Made by a program: the position numbers and the translations under genes | The notes under the pieces: generated by a model | The model's input: only the letters and a program-made list of their open reading frames with translations | Told to the model about the DNA's origin: nothing | Databases searched by the model: none | Source of the DNA: Halovivax ruber XH-70 | Lineage (GTDB): Archaea > Halobacteriota > Halobacteria > Halobacteriales > Natrialbaceae | Direction: 5' to 3' | DNA length: 64,000 bases | Assembly (NCBI RefSeq): GCF_000328525.1 | Contig: NC_019964.1 | Span: 2,852,001 to 2,916,000, forward strand | In this document: positions 43,286 through 52,904 of the stretch, piece after piece | How the letters are laid out: every line of letters begins with the position of its first letter | Position numbering within the stretch: the first letter of the stretch is position 1

Positions 43286-44503
43286 ATGCCGGACGAGCGG
43301 GAGGAGTCGACGACGACCGACCCCGAGGAGCCGCGGGACCGTGACGCCGAGGCCTCGGAGGCCGACGGCGCCGTCGACGCAAAGGAACCCACCGGCGATT
43401 CCCAGTCGATCGACGAGGACGGGCCGAGTGACAACTCAGATCGCGTGCCAGACGAGGATGGGGCGAGCGACGAGTCCGAATCCGAACGCGTGCCAGACGA
43501 GGGAGAGTCAAGCGACGACTCAGATCGCGTACCGGGCGAGGGCGGACTCACGTTCGAGGGGAGTCCGTCGCAGAAGTTCGAGTGGGGTTCGTCGGAGGAC
43601 CGCCCCGACTCGCCGCCAAAGCCAGCGAAAGCCGGCGACGGCGACGATCAGGACGGCGATACGACCGATTCGGCGGAGTCGAGCGGTAGCGGTGGTGGCG
43701 CAACCGCCCCGGTCCCGAGCGCCCAGACCGAACCCGTGACCGGCGGCTCGGAACGAACCGAGGAGGTCGGTGGGATCTCGACGCCGCCAGACGACGAGGA
43801 GATGCCGCTTGCGGACCACGTCGAGGAGATGATCTCTCGGCTGGCGATCGTCCTGCTCGTCGGGGCGGCGGCGACCGCCGTCGGCCTCCTCTGGGCGACC
43901 GACGCCATCGGGATCATCTGGGCCGAGGCGATCCCACAAGCGGAGGCGTGGCGGCCACACCTCTACGGCCCTCTGGAGCTCTGGCTGACTCGGATCAAGG
44001 TTGCCAGCCTGCTCGGGATCATGGTCGCGCTCCCCGTGTTCGTCTACGAGACCTATCTCTTCATGCGCCCCGGTCTCTATCCGCACGAGCGCAAGTACTA
44101 CCTCGCGGCGGTGCCGACGAGCGTCGTGCTGGCCGCGATCGGGATGCTGTTTTCCTACCTGCTCGTCCTGCCGGTCCTCTTCGAGTACTTCTCGTACTAC
44201 TCGCGAGAGAGCGCCGCGATCAAGTACGGGCTCGGTCCGACCTTCGACCTGATCATCACGCTCACCGCGTTCCTGGCCGTCGTCTTCCAGATCCCGCTTT
44301 TCATCATGCTCGCGGTGATGATGGGCGTGACGACCCGGCAGTGGCTCGCCGACAAGCGCCTGTACTTCTGGGCGGCGTTCGCCGGCCTCGCCTTTACCTT
44401 CACGATCGACCCGAGTGGGATGGCCGCCGGCCTCGTCGCGATCACGATGATCGTCCTGTACGAGGGGACGCTACTGGTGCTGAAGTGGGTCGGCGTCGAC
44501 TGA
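43286..44503 (+). CDS. tatC1: Tat translocase subunit TatC1 with long acidic N-terminal extension
   Basis: A 405-aa protein. The TatC domain begins only at about residue 172 (MPLADHVEEMISRLAIVLLV). It contains the ELWLTRIKVASLLGIMVALPVFVYE-type region and the conserved FEYFSYYSRESAAIKYG loop, with six helices. The first 170 residues are disordered, acidic and repetitive (DRVPDEDGASDES, ERVPDEGESSDDS, DRVPGEGG), an unusually long extension that might keep the translocase soluble-partner contacts in high salt. Partner of TatC2. Confidence 0.95.
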   Translation: MPDEREESTTTDPEEPRDRDAEASEADGAVDAKEPTGDSQSIDEDGPSDNSDRVPDEDGASDESESERVPDEGESSDDSDRVPGEGGLTFEGSPSQKFEWGSSEDRPDSPPKPAKAGDGDDQDGDTTDSAESSGSGGGATAPVPSAQTEPVTGGSERTEEVGGISTPPDDEEMPLADHVEEMISRLAIVLLVGAAATAVGLLWATDAIGIIWAEAIPQAEAWRPHLYGPLELWLTRIKVASLLGIMVALPVFVYETYLFMRPGLYPHERKYYLAAVPTSVVLAAIGMLFSYLLVLPVLFEYFSYYSRESAAIKYGLGPTFDLIITLTAFLAVVFQIPLFIMLAVMMGVTTRQWLADKRLYFWAAFAGLAFTFTIDPSGMAAGLVAITMIVLYEGTLLVLKWVGVD

Positions 44504-44561
44504 TCGGTTCGGCGCCACCGTCGACTCGTCCCTGAATAGCCCAACTGCCAGCGGCAGGGCC

Positions 44562-45143
44562 ATGGCGCACACTTACGGAAGTCCTCGATGGATGCCGGTC
44601 ATGGACGTGACAGCCGCGCTCGACCGATCGCCGTCACGAACGCAGTCCGCCGAGCACGCGTCGTCGCGGACCGAACACGCCCTCGCGGCGAGCGCCCGTG
44701 GCGTGCAGGCCGGCTTCGTCGCCACGCTCATCATGACCGCGTTTCGCCTCCCGATCCTGCGGTCGCTGCCGCCCTCCGCGCACTTCTGGGCCGCGTACGT
44801 CGCCGGCGGCGATCCCGAAGATCACTCCGTCCCCGGCCTCGTCTTGCATCTCGGCTACGGAACGGTCGCCGGAGCGATCTTCGGCGGCCTGTTCGCCGTA
44901 CAGGACGCCGAAGAGGCGATCGAGGCCGAACAGCGTGGGCTGCTCTGGGGGTCGGTCTACGGCCTCGCTCTCTCGGCGTTCGGGACGCAGGTCATGCTAA
45001 AAGAGATACTCGGGCTGGAGCTCGAGGCCGACGAACTCGCCCTCTTCCACGCCGCCCACCTCGTCTACGGCGTCTCCCTCGGCGCCTGGGTTGGCTCCCG
45101 GACAGAGGGCGTCGACGATCCCGACGCCTACGGGTACGACTAG
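44562..45143 (+). CDS. Integral membrane protein, YagU-like
   Basis: A 193-aa protein with a soluble N-terminus (about 45 residues), then four hydrophobic helices: VQAGFVATLIMTAFRLPIL, LVLHLGYGTVAGAIFGGLFA, GLLWGSVYGLALSAFG, and AAHLVYGVSLGAWVGS. The G-x-x-A-T-x-x-M-T start and H-x-x-Y-G end motifs resemble the YagU/DUF1440 group of small bacterial inner-membrane proteins. The first ATG (44562) may be too early; ATG at 44601 (MDVTAALDR) is an alternative. Function unknown. Confidence 0.65.
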   Translation: MAHTYGSPRWMPVMDVTAALDRSPSRTQSAEHASSRTEHALAASARGVQAGFVATLIMTAFRLPILRSLPPSAHFWAAYVAGGDPEDHSVPGLVLHLGYGTVAGAIFGGLFAVQDAEEAIEAEQRGLLWGSVYGLALSAFGTQVMLKEILGLELEADELALFHAAHLVYGVSLGAWVGSRTEGVDDPDAYGYD

Positions 45144-45228
45144 ACTGGTTGTACCGAGCGTGAAAGACCGCGGCGGCGCAGTGGTGGCGCGTGGAAACGA
45201 CGTACGGCCGACCGGCGACCGGACCCGG

Positions 45229-46242
45229 TTACCGGGCGCGGAACCACTCGATCGTCTGTGCCAGCCCATCGGCGATGGAGACGGTCGGTTCGAAATCGAG
45301 CTGCTCGCGGGCGCGGTCGATCGAGCCCGCCGAGTGGCGAATGTCGCCGGGGCGCGCGTCGTCGTGGACGATCGACGAATCGGAATCCGATAGCGCCCGA
45401 ATGCGCTCGGCCAGCCGGCGAATCGAGATTGGATCCCCGGTCGCGACGTTGTAGGCCTCGCCGACGGCGTCGGTCGTCGCGGCCAGCAGATTCGCGCGGA
45501 CGACGTCCGAGACGTGGACGAAGTCGCGTGTCTGCGCACCGTCGCCCTCGACCGTGATCGGTTCGTCCGCGAGCGCCTGCTCCGCGAAGACACTGATTAC
45601 GCCGGCGTACTCGCCGGGCGGCTGGCCGGGGCCGTAGACGTTGAAGTAGCGCAACGCGGCGGTCTCCAGTCCGTACAGGTCGTGATACAGCCGCGCGTAG
45701 TGGTCCGCAGCGAGTTTGTCGAGACCGTACGGCGAGGTCGGTCGCTTCGACGCCGGCTCGACGATCGGCGTCGTCTCGGGTTGGCCGTACAGCGCCGCAC
45801 TCGAGGCGAGTACCACCCGAGCGTCGTGGCGCCGCGCCGCCTCGAGGACGGCGAGCGTCGACGCCGCGGTGACCTCGTGACTCGCCAGCGGTTCCTCGAC
45901 CGATTGGGCGACGCTCACCATCGCCGCCTCGTGGAAGACGACGTCGGCCGCTTCGACGGCGCGCTCGAGGGCGTCCCCGTCCCGCACGTCGGCCTCGACG
46001 AACGTCGCCTCGGCCGGCACGTTCGACCGGTCGCCGGACGCGAGCGAGTCGTAGACGGTGACGTCGGCGTCCGGTGTGAGCGCGTGGGTGATGTGCGAAC
46101 CGATGAAGCCGGCCCCGCCAGTGACGAGCACGCGAGTGCCGCCCAGTTCGTGGGTGGGATACGTGACGAGATCGTGGGCACTCGAGCGCGGCGGTTCGAC
46201 CGCTGGGGCATCAGGGTGACGGGACGACGAACGCGCGTCCAT
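45229..46242 (-). CDS. NAD-dependent sugar epimerase (GalE/WbpP-like)
   Basis: A 337-aa extended short-chain dehydrogenase: VLVTGGAGFIGSHI nucleotide-binding motif near 40, the SSAALYG strand, catalytic Y-x3-K in SPYGLDKLAADHY, and RYFNVYGPGQPP. It has a 30-residue N-terminal extension. It likely interconverts UDP-glucose/UDP-galactose or their N-acetyl forms. Last gene of the minus-strand glycan cluster. Confidence 0.9.
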   Translation of the reverse strand: MDARSSSRHPDAPAVEPPRSSAHDLVTYPTHELGGTRVLVTGGAGFIGSHITHALTPDADVTVYDSLASGDRSNVPAEATFVEADVRDGDALERAVEAADVVFHEAAMVSVAQSVEEPLASHEVTAASTLAVLEAARRHDARVVLASSAALYGQPETTPIVEPASKRPTSPYGLDKLAADHYARLYHDLYGLETAALRYFNVYGPGQPPGEYAGVISVFAEQALADEPITVEGDGAQTRDFVHVSDVVRANLLAATTDAVGEAYNVATGDPISIRRLAERIRALSDSDSSIVHDDARPGDIRHSAGSIDRAREQLDFEPTVSIADGLAQTIEWFRAR

Positions 46243-46380
46243 AGCGACGACTCGACACGCCCCGATTTGAGTACGGACAGACTACGGGCCCGTTTCACCG
46301 CTCCTATCGCGCCGACGAGACAGTCTCGAGAGACGGTGGTCGGCATCCAGAAGTAACGGCTCTTTGCTGGCAGCTACCGC

Positions 46381-47424
46381 TCACGCGTTCCGTGCCAGCA
46401 CTCCAGCCACCTCGAGTTGATCGACGAGCACGGCCGTCGTGTCGGTCTTGTCGTCGAGCAACTGCTGACGGCGCGAGGCCCACGTCGACCGGTCGTAGTC
46501 CTCGAGGATCGAGAGCGTGTGCGAGAGTGCCGTCGACTGGCTCTCGGGGCCGGCGAACGACGATACCAGCCCGTACTCGTCCTCGAGTTCGTCGATGTAG
46601 CCCAGCCGGAGACTGGAGACGAAGATCGCCGGCGTCCCGAGGACGGCACTCTCGGTCGCCATCGTCGGACTCTCCCCGATGAAGGCGTCTGCTTCGGCGA
46701 GCAGGTGGTGGACCCGGTGGGGCGGGACGGAGAGGCGACGATCGTGGAGGGATGGTGGCAGCGACGATTCGGCGGTGATGCATACGCGAACGCCCGTCGA
46801 CTCGAGCGCGTCGACGACGTCGGTCACGTCGTCGAACCCTCGCCCCCCGACGTCGTGAACGGCGTCCCAGCCGATGAGCCGAAGGACGACGAATCGCTCG
46901 TTCGGGCCGAGCCCCGCCTCCTCGCGAATCGACGACTCCGGGGTGAATCGCGCCGGGTGCAGATAGGCCAGTTCCTGATAGCCCGGATAGCGGACGTGAT
47001 TCGACCCGATCTCCTCACTGTAGCACGTCGGCGTGCAGATCCGGTCGGCGAACGGATACGTCACGGTGTTCTGCAACGTCGCGTGCTCGGTGTCGTAGAA
47101 CACCACCGATCGACCGCGGACGAGCGTCGAGACGTGTGCGATCGACGTCCCACCGATCGCCGTGAGGACGTCCGGATCGAACTCGCGCGCCGCCCGGTAG
47201 GTCGCTCGCGTGAGTCGCAGCTGGTCACGGACGCGAAACAGATCGCGCTCGGCCGGCTCACACGCCGTCTCGTAGTCGATACCGTACGCATCCAGTAGCT
47301 CCAGGGACATCTCCTTCTCCAGCGCGAGGACGCGAACCGTGTGCCCGAGTTCGGGCGCGAGTTCGACGTACGGCCGGAAGAAGTGGACGTGTGCCGGGTG
47401 CGTGATCTGGACGAGAACGCGCAT
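46381..47424 (-). CDS. DUF354 family protein (GT-B/UDP-GlcNAc 2-epimerase fold)
   Basis: A 347-aa protein: MRVLVQITHPAHVHFFRPYV start, GTSIAHVSTLVRGRSVVFYDTEHAT strand, PGYQELAYLHPARF segment, and AEADAFIGESPTMATESAVLGTPAI near the C-terminus, all characteristic of DUF354. The family is structurally like UDP-GlcNAc 2-epimerase/glycosyltransferases and is usually found in exopolysaccharide clusters. It begins 2 nt after the ATP-grasp gene. Confidence 0.85.
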   Translation of the reverse strand: MRVLVQITHPAHVHFFRPYVELAPELGHTVRVLALEKEMSLELLDAYGIDYETACEPAERDLFRVRDQLRLTRATYRAAREFDPDVLTAIGGTSIAHVSTLVRGRSVVFYDTEHATLQNTVTYPFADRICTPTCYSEEIGSNHVRYPGYQELAYLHPARFTPESSIREEAGLGPNERFVVLRLIGWDAVHDVGGRGFDDVTDVVDALESTGVRVCITAESSLPPSLHDRRLSVPPHRVHHLLAEADAFIGESPTMATESAVLGTPAIFVSSLRLGYIDELEDEYGLVSSFAGPESQSTALSHTLSILEDYDRSTWASRRQQLLDDKTDTTAVLVDQLEVAGVLARNA

Positions 47425-47426
47425 GG

Positions 47427-48599
47427 TCACTCCCCCCGCCCGAGGACCTGGGCGCGTTTCTCCGCATCCCGGAGGAACGAGAGGCTCTGGGCGGCGACAC
47501 CGGCCACGGCGTGTGGGTCGCGTCGGGACAAGACGCCGTAACACACCGGTTCATCTCGCGGCGCGAGGAACTTTTTGATGCGTGTAGCAAGGCTGTCCCC
47601 GCTGGCGACCCAGAGGAGCTGGCTCGGGAGCACCCACCGGTAGCGAAGGTCCGTCCGGTAGGACGTCACCGGCTCGGGATCACCACCGGTCGCGAGCGAC
47701 AGTGTCAGCGCCGGCACGTCGACACCGGCACTGATCGTCAGGCCGACCGACATCCAGAGCCGCGGGTTGACTTCGAGCAGCTTGTACGTCCGATCCTCGG
47801 GATCGAAGAGGACGTCCATGTGGGCCGGGCCGACCCAGTCGACCGCACGCAGGATCTCCAGGAGGTCGTCGACCCAGGGCTCGACGGGGACGCTGCGGGC
47901 TTCGACGGCCGGGCCGCCGCTGTCCGGATACTGGGTCAGTTCCTCGTAGACGTGAATTGCCCGCGGTTCCGACGATCGGTCGAACACCGTCCCGATGCTG
48001 TAGTGGCCACCCGCGTGGTCGACGTACTCCTGGACGACCGCGGGGCCGCTGTCGTCGGTGACCGCCCGGTAGGTCGCCGCGAGGGCAGCCGGTTCGTCGA
48101 CACGGGCGATGCCGCGTGCACCGGACGCCCGCGTCGGTTTGACCAGCACGGGAAACGTCGCCGTCGCCGCGATCTCGTCGATCGCCCGCTCGGTCGGGTC
48201 GTACGTCGTCGGAATCGGGACGCCGACGCGTTCGGCGAGACGCGCACAACTGGCCTTGTCACCGAGCCGATCGATCGTCTCCGGCGCCGAAAGTAACGTC
48301 GCGGTCCCCGCGGGGAGCGCCTGGTCGAGCGCGGCGAGCGCCCGCGTCGTCGCGTCCCGGGTCGGCACCACGAGATCGAACCGGATCGTGTCCAGAATGT
48401 CGAGCAAGGCAGCTCGGAACGCTGCTGGCTCGTCGCCCGGTGAGGGGTAGACGTGGCTCGCCGTCGCGTCGGTCGAGTAGGCAGCGACGTTGGACGCGAA
48501 GCTCTCGCCGACGTGGACCTCGACACCGTCCGCACTCAGCGAGCGAACGAACGAGAGTGCAGACAGCGACCGACCGTCGAGAACGAGGACCCGTGTCAT
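47427..48599 (-). CDS. ATP-grasp ligase
   Basis: A 390-aa protein with an ATP-grasp core: an N-terminal Rossmann-like part (VLVLDGRSLSALSFVRSL), the KPTRASGARGIARV nucleotide loop near 158, and DVLFDPEDRTYKLLEVNPRLW, the metal-binding motif, near 275. It resembles the carbamoyl-phosphate-synthase-like ATP-grasp group that joins amino acids or carboxylates to amines. In polysaccharide clusters such enzymes often decorate sugars. The start overlaps the acetyltransferase gene by 4 nt. Confidence 0.85.
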   Translation of the reverse strand: MTRVLVLDGRSLSALSFVRSLSADGVEVHVGESFASNVAAYSTDATASHVYPSPGDEPAAFRAALLDILDTIRFDLVVPTRDATTRALAALDQALPAGTATLLSAPETIDRLGDKASCARLAERVGVPIPTTYDPTERAIDEIAATATFPVLVKPTRASGARGIARVDEPAALAATYRAVTDDSGPAVVQEYVDHAGGHYSIGTVFDRSSEPRAIHVYEELTQYPDSGGPAVEARSVPVEPWVDDLLEILRAVDWVGPAHMDVLFDPEDRTYKLLEVNPRLWMSVGLTISAGVDVPALTLSLATGGDPEPVTSYRTDLRYRWVLPSQLLWVASGDSLATRIKKFLAPRDEPVCYGVLSRRDPHAVAGVAAQSLSFLRDAEKRAQVLGRGE

Positions 48600-49060
48600 G
48601 AGTCGGCCGCCTCCAGCCGCTTGATCGGTTCTGCCGGGACGCCGGCGACGACCGTCCGCGGCGGGACGTCCTCGGTCACGACGGCCCCAGCACCCACGAT
48701 CGCCTGCTCGCCGATCGTCACGCCCCCGAGGATCGTCACGTCCGCGCCGACCCAGGCGTCGGCGCCAACGTCGATGGGAGAGCGCTCGCCGTACTCGCCC
48801 GGCACCTGCGCCTGTTCGGGGTGCATCGAACACAGGAGCGTGACGTTCGGGCTGATCGTCGACCGATCGCCGAGCGAGAGCAGCGTTCGTTCCGGCGTGT
48901 CGCCGCCGATCGGCGTGATCGTCACGGTAGGCCCGACGTAGACCGAGGAGCCGACCTCGACGAACGAGAGTCGACCCAGTGCGGCCCGACGACTCCCGGC
49001 CGTCGGGGCGGTCCGCGCGAGCCGATACCACAGGTATCGGCGGTACTTCTCGCCGATCAT
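48596..49060 (-). CDS. Hexapeptide-repeat acetyltransferase
   Basis: A 154-aa protein with left-handed beta-helix repeats: VYVGPTVTITPIGG, STISPNVTLLCSMHP, IDVGADAWVGADVTILGGVTIGEQAIVGAGAVV and an ending DVPPRTVVAGVPAEPIKRL. The last part is the standard O-acetyltransferase signature with the catalytic His in CSMHPEQ. It probably O-acetylates a sugar of the surface polymer. Confidence 0.85.
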   Translation of the reverse strand: MIGEKYRRYLWYRLARTAPTAGSRRAALGRLSFVEVGSSVYVGPTVTITPIGGDTPERTLLSLGDRSTISPNVTLLCSMHPEQAQVPGEYGERSPIDVGADAWVGADVTILGGVTIGEQAIVGAGAVVTEDVPPRTVVAGVPAEPIKRLEAADS

Positions 49061-49138
49061 GGCTCCCCGGAACGTGGGCCGCGGGCTCGGCCGATCGCAC
49101 GATACCGTGTGTGGCGATACTCGACTCGCAGACTGAAT

Positions 49139-50125
49139 TCAGTGCGTTGAGACATTGGTGGATGACGTTGTCAGATCGGGTCGCGCGCCGCGGCGTCCAT
49201 GTTCACCCCGACCACGGCGTCCGTGCCCCTCCCGATGGGTCTCGTACGCACGTGAGATGGTGGTGAACGAGTAGCCCCTGTGTCGAAGCGTCTCGACGAC
49301 CGAACGAAGGAGCGCCGTCGAGCGGTCGACGTTCCGCTCGAAGACCGCCCGCTTCCATCGTGGAAGCAGTTCGTACGTACGAGTGCGATAGAGGTCCTGC
49401 AAGTGGGTGTTGTAGACGAGCGGCGTCGGGAGCGAGACGGATTCGAGCGCCCGGAGGAAGGGCCGCCCGAGGAGTTTCAGATAGCTGTGTGAGAGGGGAA
49501 CGCGAGTCGCCGTCGTGCCGACCGGCAACTCGAGTAACTCGGTCGTCCCGTCGGGGCGATACGGTGTGCGTGGCGCGGCCAGGTTGTTGTACACGCCGGG
49601 TCGGTACGACGGAAAGACGCTGGAGTCGAAGTGAAAGCCCGCGGCCTCCAGCATCGCGAACTCGTCGGCGTCGATGTTTCCCTGCGGCGCTCTGTACCCC
49701 ATCGGTTCGTACCCGAAGTGAGCGACGAACGCCTCCCTGCCCCGCCGGAGTTCTGCCTGGAAATCGTACGACTTCGAGGTGTCGTGCTGGTAGGAGTGGA
49801 GGTGAAACTCACACGTCAATTTCGACTCGAGTTCGTCGATCACGTCCGGATAGCGTTCGATCGTGCGACCGACGACGAAGAACGACACGGGGACGTCGAT
49901 GTCGCGAATCAGTTCGATGTAGTCGTCGATGTACGCGAACGTGAGGTGATCGTACCCCGACTGCTCGACGTACCAGTCGTTCTCGAGATCGAGCGTGAGA
50001 CAGGCGATTCGTTCCGCCGGGTCGGCGCCACAGTCGGCGTACGGGACGTCGGTGTCGGCCAGTCGACGGCCAGTGTCTTCGGCGGCCGCGGCGGCGCGCT
50101 CGCTGGAGTTCGGTCGATCACTCAC
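49139..50125 (-). CDS. Polysaccharide deacetylase (NodB-like)
   Basis: A 328-aa protein. CLTLDLENDWY holds the conserved Asp pair near 43-50, FFVVGRTIERYP and CEFHLHSYQHDTSK give the H-x3-H metal site, and GYRAPQGNID the third motif. It N-deacetylates GlcNAc-type residues. The C-terminal 35 residues (GHGRRGRGEHGRRGARPD) are Arg/Gly-rich and low in complexity, which may be a tail or a mis-assigned end. Overlaps the GT2 gene by 8 nt. Confidence 0.85.
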   Translation of the reverse strand: MSDRPNSSERAAAAAEDTGRRLADTDVPYADCGADPAERIACLTLDLENDWYVEQSGYDHLTFAYIDDYIELIRDIDVPVSFFVVGRTIERYPDVIDELESKLTCEFHLHSYQHDTSKSYDFQAELRRGREAFVAHFGYEPMGYRAPQGNIDADEFAMLEAAGFHFDSSVFPSYRPGVYNNLAAPRTPYRPDGTTELLELPVGTTATRVPLSHSYLKLLGRPFLRALESVSLPTPLVYNTHLQDLYRTRTYELLPRWKRAVFERNVDRSTALLRSVVETLRHRGYSFTTISRAYETHREGHGRRGRGEHGRRGARPDLTTSSTNVSTH

Positions 50126-51173
50126 GGATCTGCACCTCCTTCTGTTCGTTCACCTGCATGTCGAACAGCATCGCGAACATGAGAAACAGGCTCCCGATGA
50201 GGAACAACAGCAGACTCAGCGAGGCCCGAACGAACAGCGGATCGCCGTTCGCGTATTTGACGTAGAGCGACCACAGGCCACCGAGAACGCCGAGTGCGGC
50301 CGTCGCCGTCCCGAAGACGTAAAACAGCGCGAGCGGGTGGAAATCGAGCACCAGGTACTTCACCTTCAGCCGCCAGCAGAAGTTCTTGAAGAGCATCCAG
50401 GAGACCCGTCGAATGTACGTCGGATACGAGATCGAGGAGGCCTCGTCGCCGTAGATCGCCGGGATCGCGACGTCCGCGACGCGCATCCCCTTGGCGTTCA
50501 ACTTCACCAGTAAATCGTTGCAGTAGCCGTAGTACTCGTACATCGATTCGACGCCGACGTTCGCGAGTGCGTACCCCGAAATCGCCGTATAGCCGTTCTG
50601 TGGGTCCATCGTCTTCCAGTAACCCGACGCAATCTTCGTCAGGAAGGTGAGAATCGAGTTCCCCAGAAACCGAAAGCGGGGCATGTCCTGGCGGAACTCC
50701 CTGTACAGGAGCCGGTTCCCCTTCGCGTACTCCGCCTCACCGTCGACGATCGGGTCGATGAGGCGTGGCATCTGTTCGAGATCCATCTGGCCGTCGGCGT
50801 CGACCGTGACGGTAACGTCCATGTCGTCGCCGACGGCGGCCAGATAGCCGGTCTTGATCGCCCCGCCGGCGCCACGATTTTCCCGGTGGCGAATCGGGAT
50901 CACGCGCCCGACCGGATCGCCGATCGTCGCCCGCTCGGAGAGCGCCGAATCCCCGCCGTCGGCGAGCAGCGCGGTCTCCGCTACGGGCTCGTCGTCGGCC
51001 GCTGCGTCTCGCGAGGCGGCCTCCCTGATCTCGTCCCAGGTGCCATCTGTCGAGCAGTCGTCGATGACGTAGACGCGATCGACGAACTCGGGCAGATCAC
51101 AGATGACGTCGCCGACGAATCCTTCCTCGTTGTAGGCGGGCATCACGACACCGACGGAGTGGTCTCGGTACAT
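50118..51173 (-). CDS. Family 2 glycosyltransferase with C-terminal membrane helices
   Basis: A 351-aa GT2: VGVVMPAYNEEGFVGDVI at the start, VDADGQMDLEQMPRL (D-x-D), PQNGYTAISGYAL, and two C-terminal membrane helices (about 275-295, FYVFGTATAALGVLGGLWSL; and 312-338, LSLLLFLIGSLFLMFAMLF). An acidic insertion at 55-75 is a haloarchaeal feature. DPM/AglJ-like enzymes of this layout attach sugars to dolichol phosphate. ATG 51173 starts a new gene; the longer frame upstream is non-coding. Confidence 0.9.
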   Translation of the reverse strand: MYRDHSVGVVMPAYNEEGFVGDVICDLPEFVDRVYVIDDCSTDGTWDEIREAASRDAAADDEPVAETALLADGGDSALSERATIGDPVGRVIPIRHRENRGAGGAIKTGYLAAVGDDMDVTVTVDADGQMDLEQMPRLIDPIVDGEAEYAKGNRLLYREFRQDMPRFRFLGNSILTFLTKIASGYWKTMDPQNGYTAISGYALANVGVESMYEYYGYCNDLLVKLNAKGMRVADVAIPAIYGDEASSISYPTYIRRVSWMLFKNFCWRLKVKYLVLDFHPLALFYVFGTATAALGVLGGLWSLYVKYANGDPLFVRASLSLLLFLIGSLFLMFAMLFDMQVNEQKEVQIRE

Positions 51174-51207
51174 AGTGTGTGAGCGGTAGCTGTCGATCGC
51201 GGCTCGA

Positions 51208-52527
51208 TCAGAGGGTGTAGTAGACGTACGTGTCCTCGGGAACTCGGTCGGCGAACGATCCGTCGACGTCGACGAGTACCGGCGATGCAGCCATCTCGGA
51301 CGCCAGTTCGTCGAACGGGAGGCCGTAGAACTCCCCGTGGGGAGTGCCGACGAGCAGGGCGTCGAATCCGTCGGCGTCGAACGTTTCCTGAACCGGAATT
51401 GAGAACTCCTCACGCATGGCGTCGGCGTCGGCGTGCGGATCGAACCCGACCACGTCGATCCCGTAGTCGGCCAGCCGATCGATCGTCCCGCCGATGGCTG
51501 ACGTCCGGATGTCGGCGACGTTCGGTTTGTAGGAGAGCCCACAGACGAGGACGCGGCTGTCCCGCAACACGTTCCCGGCCTCGTTCAGCCCCCGAATCGT
51601 CAACTCTGCCACGTGCTCGGGGACGTACTCGTTCACCTCGCGAGCTTTCCGGATCAGTTCGGGCGAGAACCCGTTCTGTTCGGTCTCGTAGATGAGATAG
51701 AACGGGTCGACGGGGATGCAGTGGCCCCCGACCAGTCCAGGTCGGTAGTCGTGGAAGTTCCACTTCGTCCCGGCGGCCTCGAGAACCGCCTCCGTCTCCA
51801 GCCCGAGATGGTCACAGGCGATCGCGAGTTCGTTGACGAGCGCGATGTTCAGGTCGCGCTGGGTGTTCTCGACCACTTTCGCGGCCTCGGCCGTCTCGAT
51901 CGTCGGCGCCCGGTGGACGCCCGCCTCGACGACGGATTCGTAGAGGGTCGCGACGTCCGCGAGCGTCTCCTCGGTCATTCCGCTCACGATCTTGACGACG
52001 TTCGCCAGCCCGTGCTCGTCGTCACCGGGAACCATTCGTTCTGGCGAGTAGCCAACACCGAAGTCGACACCCGCAGTCAGTCCCGACGATCGCTCGATCG
52101 ACGGGACGAACCGTTCACGCGTCGCGCCGGGGTACACCGTCGATTCGAGGACCACCGTCGCGCCCCGTTGGAGGTGGTCGCCGACGGACGCACCGGCCGA
52201 TTCGACCAGTGCGAGATCGGGTTTCTCGCGGTCGTCGATCGGCGTCGGGACGGCGACGATGACGTATTCGGCGTCCGAAATCGGGGTCGGATCCGTCGTA
52301 AAGTCGATCGCCGTCGGATCGATCCGCTCGTTGCCGACGTCTCCCGTCGGATCGACGCCGGAGTCGAGCGTCTCGATCGTCTCCGGGTCGACGTCGAATC
52401 CGGCCAGTTCGTGGCCCGCCTCGGACAGCGCGACCGCCAGTGGCAGGCCGACGTAGCCGAGTCCAACGACACAGACACTCGCCGTCTCGGCCGCCGTCGG
52501 CTCGACCGACTCGAGTCGTTCGGTCAC
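51208..52527 (-). CDS. UDP-sugar 6-dehydrogenase (WecC/AglM type)
   Basis: A 439-aa protein: GLGYVGLPLAVALSEAG Rossmann motif, VPTPIDD, ESTVYPGATRE, and catalytic Cys in GGHCIPVDPFYL. The C-terminal LVCGLSYKPNVADIRTS is typical. It oxidises UDP-ManNAc, UDP-GlcNAc or UDP-glucose to the uronic acid. First gene of its operon, with a long AT-rich leader. Confidence 0.9.
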   Translation of the reverse strand: MTERLESVEPTAAETASVCVVGLGYVGLPLAVALSEAGHELAGFDVDPETIETLDSGVDPTGDVGNERIDPTAIDFTTDPTPISDAEYVIVAVPTPIDDREKPDLALVESAGASVGDHLQRGATVVLESTVYPGATRERFVPSIERSSGLTAGVDFGVGYSPERMVPGDDEHGLANVVKIVSGMTEETLADVATLYESVVEAGVHRAPTIETAEAAKVVENTQRDLNIALVNELAIACDHLGLETEAVLEAAGTKWNFHDYRPGLVGGHCIPVDPFYLIYETEQNGFSPELIRKAREVNEYVPEHVAELTIRGLNEAGNVLRDSRVLVCGLSYKPNVADIRTSAIGGTIDRLADYGIDVVGFDPHADADAMREEFSIPVQETFDADGFDALLVGTPHGEFYGLPFDELASEMAASPVLVDVDGSFADRVPEDTYVYYTL

Positions 52528-52904
52528 GAACGATCACCCGAGACTGGTCCGGTTCGATCTGTGGGCGCGTCTGAAACGTCTGGAGGGGTCCGTCTACACA
52601 TTCTGGGGATACACCTCGGCTAACGGCAACCGTATTTGTCGATACGGACTTCCCTGTAATATATCTAGCGGAAACGGCTGCTAGTAATTATAAATAGAAA
52701 CAGTATCGTCGCCACAGGATTGGCGGAGGGAAAGCACTCGAAACCGCATGACTGAACCGGTTCCTCCAGATGAGCACCGAAGCATATTCAGAATATTCTC
52801 ATATCGAAGTAATATAGGTGTCGGATAAATTTTTTATATATCATCGAAACAACAGTGTGTTGTGGCGTGAATGAACTGACGACCACGACCGATGTCGTGG
52901 ACGA
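52528..52904. other. AT-rich promoter region between glmS and the dehydrogenase gene
   Basis: No gene. TATA-like elements on the minus strand (GATATATTA, near 52656-52666) precede the dehydrogenase by about 130 nt. A second AT-rich stretch (52826-52846, AAATTTTTTATATATC) is close to the glmS stop and may double as its terminator. The region is sharply AT-richer than its neighbours. Confidence 0.4.
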
